Positions 29,177 through 38,979 of a stretch of DNA of 64,000 nucleotides are shown here, one piece after another. The translations under genes were made by a program, and so were the position numbers. Within the stretch, counting starts at the first letter, position 1. Each line of letters begins with the position of its first letter. The DNA is from an uncultured Alistipes sp. (lineage in GTDB: Bacteria; Bacteroidota; Bacteroidia; Bacteroidales; UBA932). Below the pieces are notes generated by a model, which worked only from the letters and a program-made list of their open reading frames with translations, was not told the DNA's origin and made no database searches. The DNA is taken from contig CABMPD010000001.1 in NCBI GenBank assembly GCA_902388455.1, positions 124,001-188,000 on the forward strand. Reading direction: 5' to 3'.

Positions 29177-29866
29177 TCAGAAACGGTAACCGATACCCGC
29201 GGTGAGTCCCCCGTAGAGGGTTCCCCACTCTATACGGCCGTAAAGATTCCGGCCCACGGTAAGCCCGACCAAACAGAAGTCCGGCATAAAACGGGTAGTT
29301 GTCACATAGGTCTGTGAATCCTCCACGTCCTGCGACAGAAGATTCGTCCTGCATACACCCACTCCGGCACCCACACTGGAGTACATCCGCACCCACTTGC
29401 GGTTCAGCCAATAAAACTTGACCTTGGCGGTCACTGTTGTAAAATGTGTATTCTCTGTCCACAGATACTGCCCTGAATCCATATCCTCCATGGGCCGCGA
29501 GCAGCCGGAATAATTGACTGCCACACCGACATTAAGCCAGCTTAGGACATTATACCCGTATTCAGCACGGAGATTCGGGATGAATCTGTCCCCTCCCGCC
29601 GCATTGGCGTTCACCCGGTCGACCGGCTCATTGCCATCAATGCGGTCAATTATATCACCTGCCCAATTATTAAGCCATAATGCCCCTCTGTTCATATCCG
29701 CCATATAGGCCAGAGCATATGCTGTCGGAAATCCCACACTGACATCCACTTCATGTGTTCCGGTGTAATCCACCCACTTGGGATGTTTGCCCTTAGACTG
29801 TCCGTACAGAGGCATGGAAGCGAGAACTGCTGCAATCACCAGTGCAAGTGTGTAAATCTTTCTCAT
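29177..29866 (-). CDS. Outer-membrane beta-barrel protein
   Basis: 229 residues. A signal peptide (to MPLYGQ) is followed by alternating amphipathic strands (VDVSVGFPTAYALAYM, WLNVGVAVNYSG, TVTAKVKFYWLNR, MYSSVGAGVGVCR) and a terminal aromatic (GIGYRF) as in outer-membrane barrels. Probably 8 strands. No transport or receptor function can be assigned. It has a full-consensus promoter and is divergent from the thiamine operon. Confidence 0.75.
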   Translation of the reverse strand: MRKIYTLALVIAAVLASMPLYGQSKGKHPKWVDYTGTHEVDVSVGFPTAYALAYMADMNRGALWLNNWAGDIIDRIDGNEPVDRVNANAAGGDRFIPNLRAEYGYNVLSWLNVGVAVNYSGCSRPMEDMDSGQYLWTENTHFTTVTAKVKFYWLNRKWVRMYSSVGAGVGVCRTNLLSQDVEDSQTYVTTTRFMPDFCLVGLTVGRNLYGRIEWGTLYGGLTAGIGYRF

Positions 29867-29896
29867 AACGTTAAAATTTTAGTCAATTAGCTATGG

Positions 29897-29927
29897 CAAA
29901 GCTAAAAAAAAAAATCAATAAGCCAAA
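29897..29927 (-). promoter_or_regulatory. Promoter of the outer-membrane protein gene
   Basis: On the minus strand TTTG (29924-29927), 19 bp, TAGCTTTG (29897-29904): a full match to the Bacteroidota consensus. The leader is about 28 nt. Confidence 0.75.
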
Positions 29928-29935
29928 TTAAATCC

Positions 29936-29943
29936 TATATTTG
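29936..29943 (+). promoter_or_regulatory. -7 box of the thiE-thiC-thi4 operon
   Basis: TATATTTG matches TAnnTTTG; transcription would start about five bases downstream, just before the TPP riboswitch. The -33 region is A-rich without TTTG. Confidence 0.6.
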
Positions 29944-29947
29944 CATA

Positions 29948-30047
29948 CGGAAAAGAGGGGTGCCTCCCGTATGACCGCACGGTCGCGGAGGCTGAGATTA
30001 CACCCGTCGAACCTGATACGGTCAGTACCGTCGTAGGGACTTTTCGA
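29948..30047 (+). ncRNA. TPP (thi-box) riboswitch upstream of thiE
   Basis: All conserved blocks are present in order: GGGGTGCC near 29957, GGCTGAGATTACACCC at about 29990-30005, GAACCTGAT near 30009, and GTACCGTCGTAGGGA at about 30025-30039. The riboswitch senses thiamine pyrophosphate. Between it and thiE, GCCGCG-CGTC-CGCGGC (30063-30078) forms a perfect hairpin, followed by a shorter TCCG-TTC-CGGA stem and TAATTTTTT (about 30086-30102). These are the candidate expression platform, probably a terminator or start-site mask. Confidence 0.95.
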
Positions 30048-30107
30048 GTGCAAGGCTCTTCCGCCGCGCGTCCGCGGCATCTCTCCGTTCCGGATAATTT
30101 TTTAGAA

Positions 30108-30755
30108 ATGAGCTTTCAAGTACAATTCATCACCCACTTCACGGAAACCATCTCCTACCTCGACTCCGTGCGCATCGCCCTCGAAGGCGGATGCCGCTGG
30201 ATACAGCTGCGCATGAAGGATGCCCCGGAGGATGAGGTCCGTGTCGCCGCCGGAAAGGCCCTGTCCCTGTGCAGGCAGTACGGAGCGACACTGATTCTCG
30301 ACGACCGTGTGGAACTGGTTCGGGAGACCGGAGCGGACGGTGTGCATTTGGGACTGACCGACATGCCGGTGACCGAAGCCAGGAGGATATTACCCCAGGG
30401 ACAATTCATCATCGGAGGCACCGCCAACACTCTGGAGGACATCCGCCTGCATGCCTCGGGCGGGGCGGACTACATCGGCTGCGGCCCGTTCCGCTTCACC
30501 ACCACCAAGGATCCCTCCAGGCTGGCCCCGACCCTGGGACTCGAAGGATACAGGAGCCTCATGGACGGAATGCGCCGCGAGGGTCTCGCTCTGCCCGTCG
30601 TGGGCATCGGAGGCGTGACTGCGGAGGACATACCGGTCCTGGCGGAGGCAGGACTCAGCGGCATTGCCCTGAGCGGCAGCATCCTGAGAGCGGAGGACCC
30701 GGTGGCGGAGATGCGGAGGGTGATGGACATCGCCGCCTCCATTGCATCGGACTGA
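30108..30755 (+). CDS. thiE: Thiamine-phosphate synthase
   Basis: 215-residue TIM barrel. Substrate- and Mg-binding segments are intact: CRWIQLRMKD, LILDDRVELV, ADGVHLGLTDMP and GCGPFRFTTTK. It joins HMP-pyrophosphate and thiazole phosphate to thiamine phosphate. The ATG at 30108 is preferred; a GTG at 30048 would place coding sequence in the riboswitch expression platform. First gene of the riboswitch-controlled operon, 19 bp before thiC. A second, more divergent relative lies at 37558. Confidence 0.95.
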   Translation: MSFQVQFITHFTETISYLDSVRIALEGGCRWIQLRMKDAPEDEVRVAAGKALSLCRQYGATLILDDRVELVRETGADGVHLGLTDMPVTEARRILPQGQFIIGGTANTLEDIRLHASGGADYIGCGPFRFTTTKDPSRLAPTLGLEGYRSLMDGMRREGLALPVVGIGGVTAEDIPVLAEAGLSGIALSGSILRAEDPVAEMRRVMDIAASIASD

Positions 30756-30768
30756 AAATATATTTTAG

Positions 30769-32508
<1,740 letters not shown>

Positions 32509-32523
32509 AAACACATAACAACA

Positions 32524-33297
32524 ATGATTGAGACAAAAGTTTCCAGAGGTATCATCAGTACCTATTTCGACAAACTCCAGGACTGCCTTGAGCTGGATGC
32601 CGCCATCGTGGGCGGAGGTCCCTCGGGCATAGTAGCCGCCTATTATCTGGCCAAGGCCGGGCTCAAGGTGGCCCAGTTCGACCGCAAGCTGGCTCCCGGC
32701 GGAGGCATGTGGGGCGGTGCCATGATGTTCAACCAGATCGTAATCCAGGAGGAGGCCATGCACATCGTGCGCGACTTCGAGATCAACCATACCCCCTACG
32801 GGGACGGTCTCTACACCATGGACTCGGTTGAGAGCACCTCTTCCCTGCTCTATCACGCCGTACACGCCGGAGCCCGCATCTTCAACTGCTACTCGGTAGA
32901 GGACGTAATCTTCAAGGACGGCAAGGTCAGCGGAGTGGTGGTCAACTGGACTCCCGTACTCCGCGAGGGCCTGCACGTGGACCCGCTGAACATCCTGGCC
33001 AAGGTCGTAGTCGACGGTACCGGCCATGACAGCGAGATAGCCGCCACCGTCGCCCGTAAGAACGGCATCCGACTGGCCACCGAGACCGGCGGAGTCATCG
33101 GAGAGCGCTCCCTCGACGTAACTTCCGGAGAACAGGAAGTCGTAAACGGCACCAAGGAGATCTACCCCGGCCTCTACGTCTGCGGCATGGCCGCCTCCGC
33201 CGTCTCCGGCACACCCCGCATGGGACCTATCTTCGGCGGTATGCTCCTCTCCGGCAAGAAAGTCGCCGATGAGATCATAGCCCGCCTTAAGAAGTAA
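32524..33297 (+). CDS. thi4: Thi4-type thiazole synthase, His (non-suicide) form
   Basis: 257-residue flavoprotein-like thiazole synthase with dinucleotide motif VGGGPSGIVAAYYL near 29-42, ERSLDVTSGEQ, and a C-terminal GTPRMGPIFGGMLLSGKK. It makes ADP-thiazole from NAD and glycine. The catalytic cysteine that plant and yeast enzymes sacrifice (in CMDP) is replaced by His151 in GLHVDPLNI, as in methanogen enzymes that use sulfide catalytically. This makes ThiG/ThiH/ThiS/ThiF unnecessary, and none is present here. Such enzymes fit an anaerobic, sulfide-rich habitat. Confidence 0.93.
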   Translation: MIETKVSRGIISTYFDKLQDCLELDAAIVGGGPSGIVAAYYLAKAGLKVAQFDRKLAPGGGMWGGAMMFNQIVIQEEAMHIVRDFEINHTPYGDGLYTMDSVESTSSLLYHAVHAGARIFNCYSVEDVIFKDGKVSGVVVNWTPVLREGLHVDPLNILAKVVVDGTGHDSEIAATVARKNGIRLATETGGVIGERSLDVTSGEQEVVNGTKEIYPGLYVCGMAASAVSGTPRMGPIFGGMLLSGKKVADEIIARLKK

Positions 33298-33316
33298 CCT
33301 AGAGTTTTATACAGAA

Positions 33317-33353
33317 AAATCCCGGAACAGATTCAGTGTCTGCTCCGGGATTT
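33317..33353. terminator. Bidirectional terminator between thi4 and the Rpn gene
   Basis: AAATCCCGGA-A-CAGA and TCTG-C-TCCGGGATTT pair with one internal mismatch around a short loop, A-rich on the left and T-rich on the right. It lies between convergent genes. Confidence 0.85.
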
Positions 33354-33368
33354 ATAGTTACATCCACA

Positions 33369-34352
33369 CTACTGGAGAGCAGCCATTTCCTCCTGAGTGA
33401 GGCCCGTGACTCTGGCGATTATCTCGTCGGCGATACCTTCTGCTTTCATACCACGGGCATTCTTGATCCGCTCTTCCCTAATACCTTCTTTCTTACCTTC
33501 CTTCATGCCTTTCTCCATGCCCTCTTTCATACCTTCCTCCATGCCTTTCTCCATACCCTTTTCCATACCCTCTTTCATTCCTTTCTCCAAGCCTTCTTTC
33601 ATACCAGCCTCAAGTCCTTCTTTGTGGCCGCGTCTGAAACCTTCTTTACGGGAACTGGATATCTGCATCTTGGCCGTACTGACCATATCCCAGAAACGGT
33701 CATAGCCCAGAAGCTGTGCGTCTGAGAATGCCGACACCTCCAACTGAGCCACCGCCTTGTTAATAACAGGATTACTTGTCAGTTCCTCAGACACGACACG
33801 CGTCCTGCTGTTGATCTCAGTCAGGTACCGCAGCCACAGAACCTGCATCTTCTTGTCTCCGTAATTCTTCGGCGTGAACTTGGGCAACTCTATGAAGATG
33901 AAACGGAGCCCCTCTATCACCTCATTGGTTTCCGCAATCTCCACTATACGGTAATCGTGATAATAGTCCTCGCTGTCCGAGTATATATCGTTCACCATGT
34001 TCAACGAGTATACCGGATGCAGAAGATCGTAGTCCTGTCCGCATTCCAGCTGACTCACGTACGCTTTCGACGCGTTGAACAGAACGCGCTGCTTATACTC
34101 GGACGTCCACATCATCTGCATCTCCACTATGAACTGGCGGCCGCGCGAATCCTTACAGCGCACATCCACGATACTGTCCTTTTTAAGAGGATTGAGCGGC
34201 ACCAGCTCCGGATTCAGATATTCCACACTTTTGATCAACTCGTCCTCACTCTCGAACGGTAGCAGAGAATTCAGAAAACTTATCACCAAATCCTCATGTT
34301 CACCGAACACTTTCTTGAAAGTCATATCAGCTTTCGGATCCAAATATTTCAT
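33369..34352 (-). CDS. Rpn/PD-(D/E)XK transposase-like nuclease with repetitive tail
   Basis: 327 residues. The N-terminus (KYLDPKADMTFKKVFGEHED) is typical of the Rpn family (recombination-promoting nucleases, also labelled PD-(D/E)XK transposases). The nuclease core is visible: acidic residue in SIVDVRCKDSRG and E-x-Q in FIVEMQM. Residues ~230-290 are a tetrapeptide array of the type (K/E)(E/K)GM. The last 30 residues (AEGIADEIIARVTGLTQEEM) are a common Rpn C-terminus. The start could also be six bases upstream (34358). No terminal inverted repeats or target duplications are seen, so it is a single nuclease gene rather than a complete element. Confidence 0.85.
   Translation of the reverse strand: MKYLDPKADMTFKKVFGEHEDLVISFLNSLLPFESEDELIKSVEYLNPELVPLNPLKKDSIVDVRCKDSRGRQFIVEMQMMWTSEYKQRVLFNASKAYVSQLECGQDYDLLHPVYSLNMVNDIYSDSEDYYHDYRIVEIAETNEVIEGLRFIFIELPKFTPKNYGDKKMQVLWLRYLTEINSRTRVVSEELTSNPVINKAVAQLEVSAFSDAQLLGYDRFWDMVSTAKMQISSSRKEGFRRGHKEGLEAGMKEGLEKGMKEGMEKGMEKGMEEGMKEGMEKGMKEGKKEGIREERIKNARGMKAEGIADEIIARVTGLTQEEMAALQ
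33484..33620 (-). repeat. 12-bp tandem repeats coding a KEGM/EKGM array
   Basis: About eleven imperfect 12-bp units inside the Rpn gene encode alternating KEGM, EKGM and EEGM blocks. In-frame gain or loss of units by slippage would change protein length without a frameshift. Confidence 0.75.
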
Positions 34353-34379
34353 ACACATATCATTTTAAGTTTTCTGAGA

Positions 34380-34440
34380 CAAAGATAGTAATTCTTGAGG
34401 ACTATGGTGATAATTAAACGTTTATAAACGTTTTTAAACG
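34380..34440 (-). promoter_or_regulatory. Rpn gene promoter with phased TAAACG repeats and 18-bp palindrome
   Basis: On the minus strand TATCTTTG (34380-34387) is the likely -7 box. Upstream (plus-strand view) TAAACG starts at 34415, 34425 and 34435, exactly 10 bp apart, and 34416-34433 is a perfect 18-bp palindrome (AAACGTTTATAAACGTTT). Helical phasing suggests a protein-binding site. It may alternatively serve as the terminator of the upstream lipoprotein gene. Confidence 0.5.
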
Positions 34441-34453
34441 GAAAAGCACAAGG

Positions 34454-35737
34454 CTACAGGATAAAGCCGGCCTCTACATACGCCGGTACGGCGCCGTCAG
34501 AAATCTCCACGACATTGCCGTCAAGAGAGCACTTCACGGTGGTATTGCCGGCAGCGTTCTCCTCAAAATACAAGATTGCCAGCTGACCATCAAGGGCAAA
34601 AATCTCACCGATGCAGGCATTGGCATATTCAGTGACAGCAGTCATCTCACCGTTTTTCCAATAAGCAGCGCAACGGTCCAGACCAAGGCCCTCACTTCCT
34701 CCCAGATACACGTCCCCATTAGAGTCGATGCTGATAGAATAGACCTGAGACGAGATAGTGGTCGGTATGGGGTTAGCCTTGCCGTTCACCCAATACGCAG
34801 GACAGAACTTGTCGTAATCCAGATAATTCCCGCCCACGTACACATCTCCATCATGAATTTCCATACACGACACATAATTTCCATCCTTAATCTCTTCCAG
34901 ATTAACCTTTTCCCCATTGACCGTATAAAAACCGTCATAGAGGACATACACATTTCCATTGTCCACGATAACGTCACCGGCACTCATACTTTCCGGTTCA
35001 TCCTCCGGTTCAAAATTCGTCCACAGACAGGCCTGATAGGTCTGGGACCAATCCTCATTGGTCCATCCTTCATGAGTCGTAAAATACACCGTAGATGTCT
35101 CTTCATCCACAAATACACTGAACGCACTGCCTGAGCCGCCTTCGCGTCTGTTGGTTGTGAACAGACCCATCGCCTCGCTCCAATAAAATCCAGTTGTATT
35201 GAATCCCATAATACCATAACCGGTCAGGTGGACATCTCCACTCCGAGTCACATATATGTCATTGAGAGATGTCCCTCCGGTCACGACACTCATATCCACC
35301 AGTTCCTGATTGCGCCAATAAGCAGAAGCATTGTTATAGCTGCCGGCCGCATATACCTCCAACGGCTTCTGAGAAACAGCTATCTCAAATACCACACTGT
35401 CCTCCACCGTAACAGTAACAGTAGCTCCGGAACGCTCATCGAAACTGAAATTGGGACTGGGCTTGACGGTGAAAGTGTTGCCGGAAGTATCCACAGTGCA
35501 CCAGTCGGCATCTGCCTTCACTGCCCATGTTTCCCGGTTGGTCGTCACCTCATAGGTGTAGGCCTCCGGACGGGCAGCCATAAAGGAGAGTTCCCTCATC
35601 TGAGGTGCTATGCCGAATTCCAGAGGCTCCACCGGAACAACAGTCTCCTCCTCTTTGCAAGATGTCACTGATGCTGCCGCAGCAAACATGAACAGAGCGG
35701 TTGCGGCATAGAACAATTTAGAAATAGTACTTTTCAT
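34454..35737 (-). CDS. BACON-domain lipoprotein with propeller-like repeats
   Basis: 427 residues. Lipoprotein signal ending AASVTSC. A BACON-like domain (~40-130; WAVKADADWCTVDTSGNTFT and FEIAVSQKP) precedes repeated blocks of the type AYWxNGE...I...GDVY(V/L)GG (for example ASAYWRNQELVD, PAYWVNGKAN, AYWKNGEMTAV). These resemble short propeller or surface-binding repeats. It should be surface-exposed or periplasmic. It is preceded by a full-consensus promoter and by a membrane TPR-AraC regulator gene on the same strand, so it is the probable target of that regulator. Ligand unknown. Confidence 0.75.
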   Translation of the reverse strand: MKSTISKLFYAATALFMFAAAASVTSCKEEETVVPVEPLEFGIAPQMRELSFMAARPEAYTYEVTTNRETWAVKADADWCTVDTSGNTFTVKPSPNFSFDERSGATVTVTVEDSVVFEIAVSQKPLEVYAAGSYNNASAYWRNQELVDMSVVTGGTSLNDIYVTRSGDVHLTGYGIMGFNTTGFYWSEAMGLFTTNRREGGSGSAFSVFVDEETSTVYFTTHEGWTNEDWSQTYQACLWTNFEPEDEPESMSAGDVIVDNGNVYVLYDGFYTVNGEKVNLEEIKDGNYVSCMEIHDGDVYVGGNYLDYDKFCPAYWVNGKANPIPTTISSQVYSISIDSNGDVYLGGSEGLGLDRCAAYWKNGEMTAVTEYANACIGEIFALDGQLAILYFEENAAGNTTVKCSLDGNVVEISDGAVPAYVEAGFIL

Positions 35738-35776
35738 AAAACTTTTGTGAATTAAGTTAATAATTATTTTCCATCA

Positions 35777-35807
35777 CAAAAGTATACCCGGACACTTGGA
35801 AATCAAA
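35777..35807 (-). promoter_or_regulatory. Promoter of the BACON lipoprotein gene
   Basis: On the minus strand TTTG (35804-35807), 19 bp, TACTTTTG (35777-35784): a full consensus match. The leader is about 35 nt. Confidence 0.75.
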
Positions 35808-35819
35808 GCATTTTCTATG

Positions 35820-37508
35820 TCATTTCCGGCAATTGCCCTTTTTGGAAATCTCTATTATCTTCTCACGGTACTTGGCCGGAGTCATACCTACCTTATCCTG
35901 AAACAGTTTATAGAATGTAGTACTACTGTTGAAACCCAAGTCCGAGCAGAGAGCTTTAAGTGGAATATCATTCATCGGATCCGAGAGAACAGCTATCGCC
36001 TCATTGATTCGATAGGTATTGACATAGGCAACAAGTGAAAGGCCGGTATACTCATGTATGACCTGTGAAAGATAAGTCCGATTGCTCTCCAACCGCTCAG
36101 CTATCCGCTCACGCGTGAGATTTTTCTCCAGATAGATTCTATCATGCTTCATAAGATGCTCCAGGCGGGCATATAGCTCGCGCCCGCTGTCCTTGGTAAG
36201 CGAACTGTTGGAATACTTGGCCGCCGCATCCTGCTGACCGGCAGTAAGGGCAGATATTTGCTCCTCCAGAGCACGCTCTTTTGCTACAGATTCCTTGTAC
36301 TGCCTGGCTATCCGGGTATACATCCTATTCCTGTTGCGGTACATAATCCATGTACCGGCCAAACATACGGCTATCAGCAGAATAATCAATCCTGCATTGC
36401 GGCGCAGTTCGCGGAGTTCCCGACTGTGCTGTTCCTCAGCGAACCTGGTATTGAGCGCATTTATCGCTCTTTCCTGCTCTATCCGGTTGATATCCGACGA
36501 CTCACTGTGATACGCCTTATAATAATGCAATGCTGTGGAACTGTCACCGCGTGCCTCGCTCACCCACGAAGCCAGCTCATACAGATCCGCCAGATAAATC
36601 CTGTTGCCCCGATCATTGGACATTCTAATGCCCATGAGCGCATAATCCATTGCTTCTTCCAGATTGCCCATGTCATACAGAAAACGTCCATACGACAGGT
36701 AAACATACACAGCAGTCGTCACAGACTCCTCGCTAATGTTGAGAACTGCTTTATCAAATGAACTCTCAGCCTCATCATACCTCCCTGTCGATGCCTGTAT
36801 CATAGCATTCAGGCACCACACTCCTGCCTTATCATAAAATCTGTCTATCTGCGATATTGTCTCCTCTATATATTTCCCGGCCCGGGCTATGTCTCCCTTC
36901 AGATAGTACATACTGGCACATACGTATGAGCCGATATGCTTGACATACTGATTGCCGATACGCTGTCCCAAGGCATATATTTCCCTGGCATATCCGAGTC
37001 CTGCCGTATCTTTCCTCAGGTTATAGGATAACACCAGATTGGCCCCGAGAACTGCATAGTTAATGTAATCCTCATGACTGAGGGCCGTCCGCATACCATT
37101 AAGGAAATACCCGCACGCTTTATCATAATTGAGGGCAGTGGATATCTCATATATGCCCAAAGACGAATATATACTGTATATCGCCATATAATCATTGCGG
37201 ATACGGTCCGATGAATCCAGCATATTCCATTCATCCAACCCCATGCTGAGATAAACATGTGCGGAGTCGAACATATCCAAAGCTATGAATGCCTGACCTA
37301 TATAGCTGCATGCCATCATCCGGCCGTGGATATCTCCACACATGTCCGCGTGCAGCAGAAAAGCATACGAACAATCCAACGCGTCCCTATAACGTCCCGA
37401 CATCATGTATTCTGTATAATCGGCACTCACTTCATCAGCATCAATATCCGCAGCCGCAAGATTGATGGCCGCCAGAAAAAACAAGAAAAGGACCACATGA
37501 TATTTCAT
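35820..37508 (-). CDS. Membrane TPR - AraC-type transcriptional regulator
   Basis: 562 residues. Signal peptide (MKYHVVLFLFFLAAINLAA), a periplasmic array of TPR-like helices (~30-370), a single membrane helix (LIILLIAVCLAGTWIMY, ~395), a coiled segment, and a cytoplasmic AraC-type HTH pair at the C-terminus (IAERLESNRTYLSQVIHEYTG; LGFNSSTTFYKLFQDKVGMT). The layout suggests a one-component sensor that binds a periplasmic signal and activates transcription inside. The ATG at 37508 begins the signal peptide. The second such regulator in this window (50276) has the same plan. Confidence 0.85.
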   Translation of the reverse strand: MKYHVVLFLFFLAAINLAAADIDADEVSADYTEYMMSGRYRDALDCSYAFLLHADMCGDIHGRMMACSYIGQAFIALDMFDSAHVYLSMGLDEWNMLDSSDRIRNDYMAIYSIYSSLGIYEISTALNYDKACGYFLNGMRTALSHEDYINYAVLGANLVLSYNLRKDTAGLGYAREIYALGQRIGNQYVKHIGSYVCASMYYLKGDIARAGKYIEETISQIDRFYDKAGVWCLNAMIQASTGRYDEAESSFDKAVLNISEESVTTAVYVYLSYGRFLYDMGNLEEAMDYALMGIRMSNDRGNRIYLADLYELASWVSEARGDSSTALHYYKAYHSESSDINRIEQERAINALNTRFAEEQHSRELRELRRNAGLIILLIAVCLAGTWIMYRNRNRMYTRIARQYKESVAKERALEEQISALTAGQQDAAAKYSNSSLTKDSGRELYARLEHLMKHDRIYLEKNLTRERIAERLESNRTYLSQVIHEYTGLSLVAYVNTYRINEAIAVLSDPMNDIPLKALCSDLGFNSSTTFYKLFQDKVGMTPAKYREKIIEISKKGNCRK

Positions 37509-37511
37509 GCC

Positions 37512-37519
37512 CAAAAATA
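37512..37519 (-). promoter_or_regulatory. -7 box adjacent to the TPR-AraC start codon
   Basis: TATTTTTG on the minus strand ends three bases before the ATG at 37508, which would give a leaderless transcript. No -33 TTTG at 19-20 bp. Confidence 0.4.
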
Positions 37520-37557
37520 CAAAAAAATCAGGAAAGACATCTGAGATGAAAATAACC

Positions 37558-38151
37558 TCACTCCGAAAGTGAGCGGAAACGCCCGACAAGAGCCGGCACA
37601 TCGCAGTCCCGCCTGAACGGTTCCCAAAGATAGCCGAGGACAGCGGCACCTCCGAAACCGGCCTCAGAAACCTTACGGATATTATCGGGTGATACGCCGC
37701 CCAGAGCAAAAACCCGGTCATTGACTGTCCCCGCATAAGCATTGGCCCTAATGTCCTCTACTGAAAAATGTGAGCGATACCCCTGTTTCGATATACTGTC
37801 AAAAACGGGACTGAGAAACATGTAGTCACAGATGGACGAATACACCGAAAGTTCTGAAAACGAGTGGCAGGAGCGGCTGACCAGGCCGGCAAACCCGAAA
37901 GGCGGCACGGGATTGCGGCCGTTGAGATGAACTCCTCCCAGCCCGTAACGGAGAGCCAGGTCATGACAGTCGTGCAAGGATATCCTGCCATAATACCGCT
38001 CCGGGACAGCATCCAGCAGCGCCGACACATCTTCCGCATCAGCTCCGGGCTTACGAATATGCACCCGCCACACACCTTCCTCCAACAGAGCAGATATCGC
38101 CTCAGCTTCACCGGGCAGGCACTCAGCATCAGTTATGACGATTATTCTCAT
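37558..38151 (-). CDS. ThiE/TenI-like protein
   Basis: 197-residue barrel related to thiamine-phosphate synthase. Family features include VHIRKP, LHDCHDLALRYGLGGVHLNGRN and FALGGVSPDNI. Compared with the intact ThiE at 30108, the DDR motif is replaced (LHDCHD) and the Asp after VHLG is missing, so synthase activity is doubtful. It may act like TenI in thiazole tautomerisation or be a degenerate synthase. Overlaps thiD as ATGA, so the two are made together. Confidence 0.75.
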   Translation of the reverse strand: MRIIVITDAECLPGEAEAISALLEEGVWRVHIRKPGADAEDVSALLDAVPERYYGRISLHDCHDLALRYGLGGVHLNGRNPVPPFGFAGLVSRSCHSFSELSVYSSICDYMFLSPVFDSISKQGYRSHFSVEDIRANAYAGTVNDRVFALGGVSPDNIRKVSEAGFGGAAVLGYLWEPFRRDCDVPALVGRFRSLSE

Positions 38152-38975
38152 CTGTTGTAAAAATGTCTCAACGGGCCGTGTCCATGACCAATCCGCAGAG
38201 ATGCCGCAGCCACAATAGCATTGTGGACATATCCTACGGCAGCCTGAACGGCATCCCGGAGAGGAAGACCGGAGCCAAGGAAAGTGGCGATTGAGGAGGA
38301 AAGAGTGCAGCCGGTGCCGTGCAGATTGTTGGTAAGCACCCTCTCTGAAGTTATATGAACCAGCCCGTCCAGGTCGCAGAGAACATCAGTAGACCCGGAA
38401 ACAATCTCAAGGGCACCCTGCCCGGATGCTGCCGGCAGGTCCCCCCCCTTGACCAGAAAAGCACAGCCGAAACGCTCCCTCAGCATCATGGCCGCCCGGT
38501 CCATGTCCTCGACGGAGTGTATGCGGAAACCGGACAGACGCGAGGCTTCGTCAATATTGGGAGTAACCAGGTGCGAGCGTGGGAAAATCCTATCGCAAAG
38601 AGCCTCCACAGCCTCAGGCATAGTCAGCGAATCCTTGCTGGTAGAAACCATCACAGGATCCGTAACCACATACAGCACCGGATGCGCCGCAAGCCGGCCG
38701 GCAATAGCCTCCACTATCTGGACAGTTCCGGTCATCCCTATCTTCACAGCATCCACGGCCAGGTCGGACATCACCGCATCTATCTGTGCTGCCACCAGCT
38801 CCGGCCTCATGTACTCCACTTCGGAGACACCGACGGTATTCTGCACGGTCACTGCAGTGATAGCCGCAGCTGCATAACCGCCGCAAGCCGATATCGCCTT
38901 GATGTCTGCCTGGATACCGGCTCCACCAGATGGATCCGAGCCGGCAATCGACAATACTATCGGATAATCTTTCAT
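38148..38975 (-). CDS. thiD: Hydroxymethylpyrimidine/phosphomethylpyrimidine kinase
   Basis: 275-residue ribokinase-like enzyme. Motifs: SIAGSDPSGGAGIQADIKAI at the start, PVMVSTSKDSL in the middle, and NNLHGTGCTLSSSIATFL with the catalytic GTGC near the end. It phosphorylates HMP-P to HMP-PP for ThiE. Starts very close to its -7 box with no room for a riboswitch, unlike the thiE operon. Upstream of the ThiE/TenI-like gene. Confidence 0.95.
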   Translation of the reverse strand: MKDYPIVLSIAGSDPSGGAGIQADIKAISACGGYAAAAITAVTVQNTVGVSEVEYMRPELVAAQIDAVMSDLAVDAVKIGMTGTVQIVEAIAGRLAAHPVLYVVTDPVMVSTSKDSLTMPEAVEALCDRIFPRSHLVTPNIDEASRLSGFRIHSVEDMDRAAMMLRERFGCAFLVKGGDLPAASGQGALEIVSGSTDVLCDLDGLVHITSERVLTNNLHGTGCTLSSSIATFLGSGLPLRDAVQAAVGYVHNAIVAAASLRIGHGHGPLRHFYNR

Positions 38976-38979
38976 TTTA

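Noticed and set aside
30048..30107. Upstream GTG start for thiE
   Set aside because: It would put coding sequence into the TPP riboswitch expression platform; the ATG at 30108 gives the normal ThiE length.
33484..33620. Regular short repeats that might be CRISPR
   Set aside because: They are 12-bp in-frame coding repeats without spacers, inside the Rpn gene.
33369..34358. Rpn gene as a complete transposable element
   Set aside because: No terminal inverted repeats, target duplication or second transposition gene; only the nuclease family name suggests mobility.
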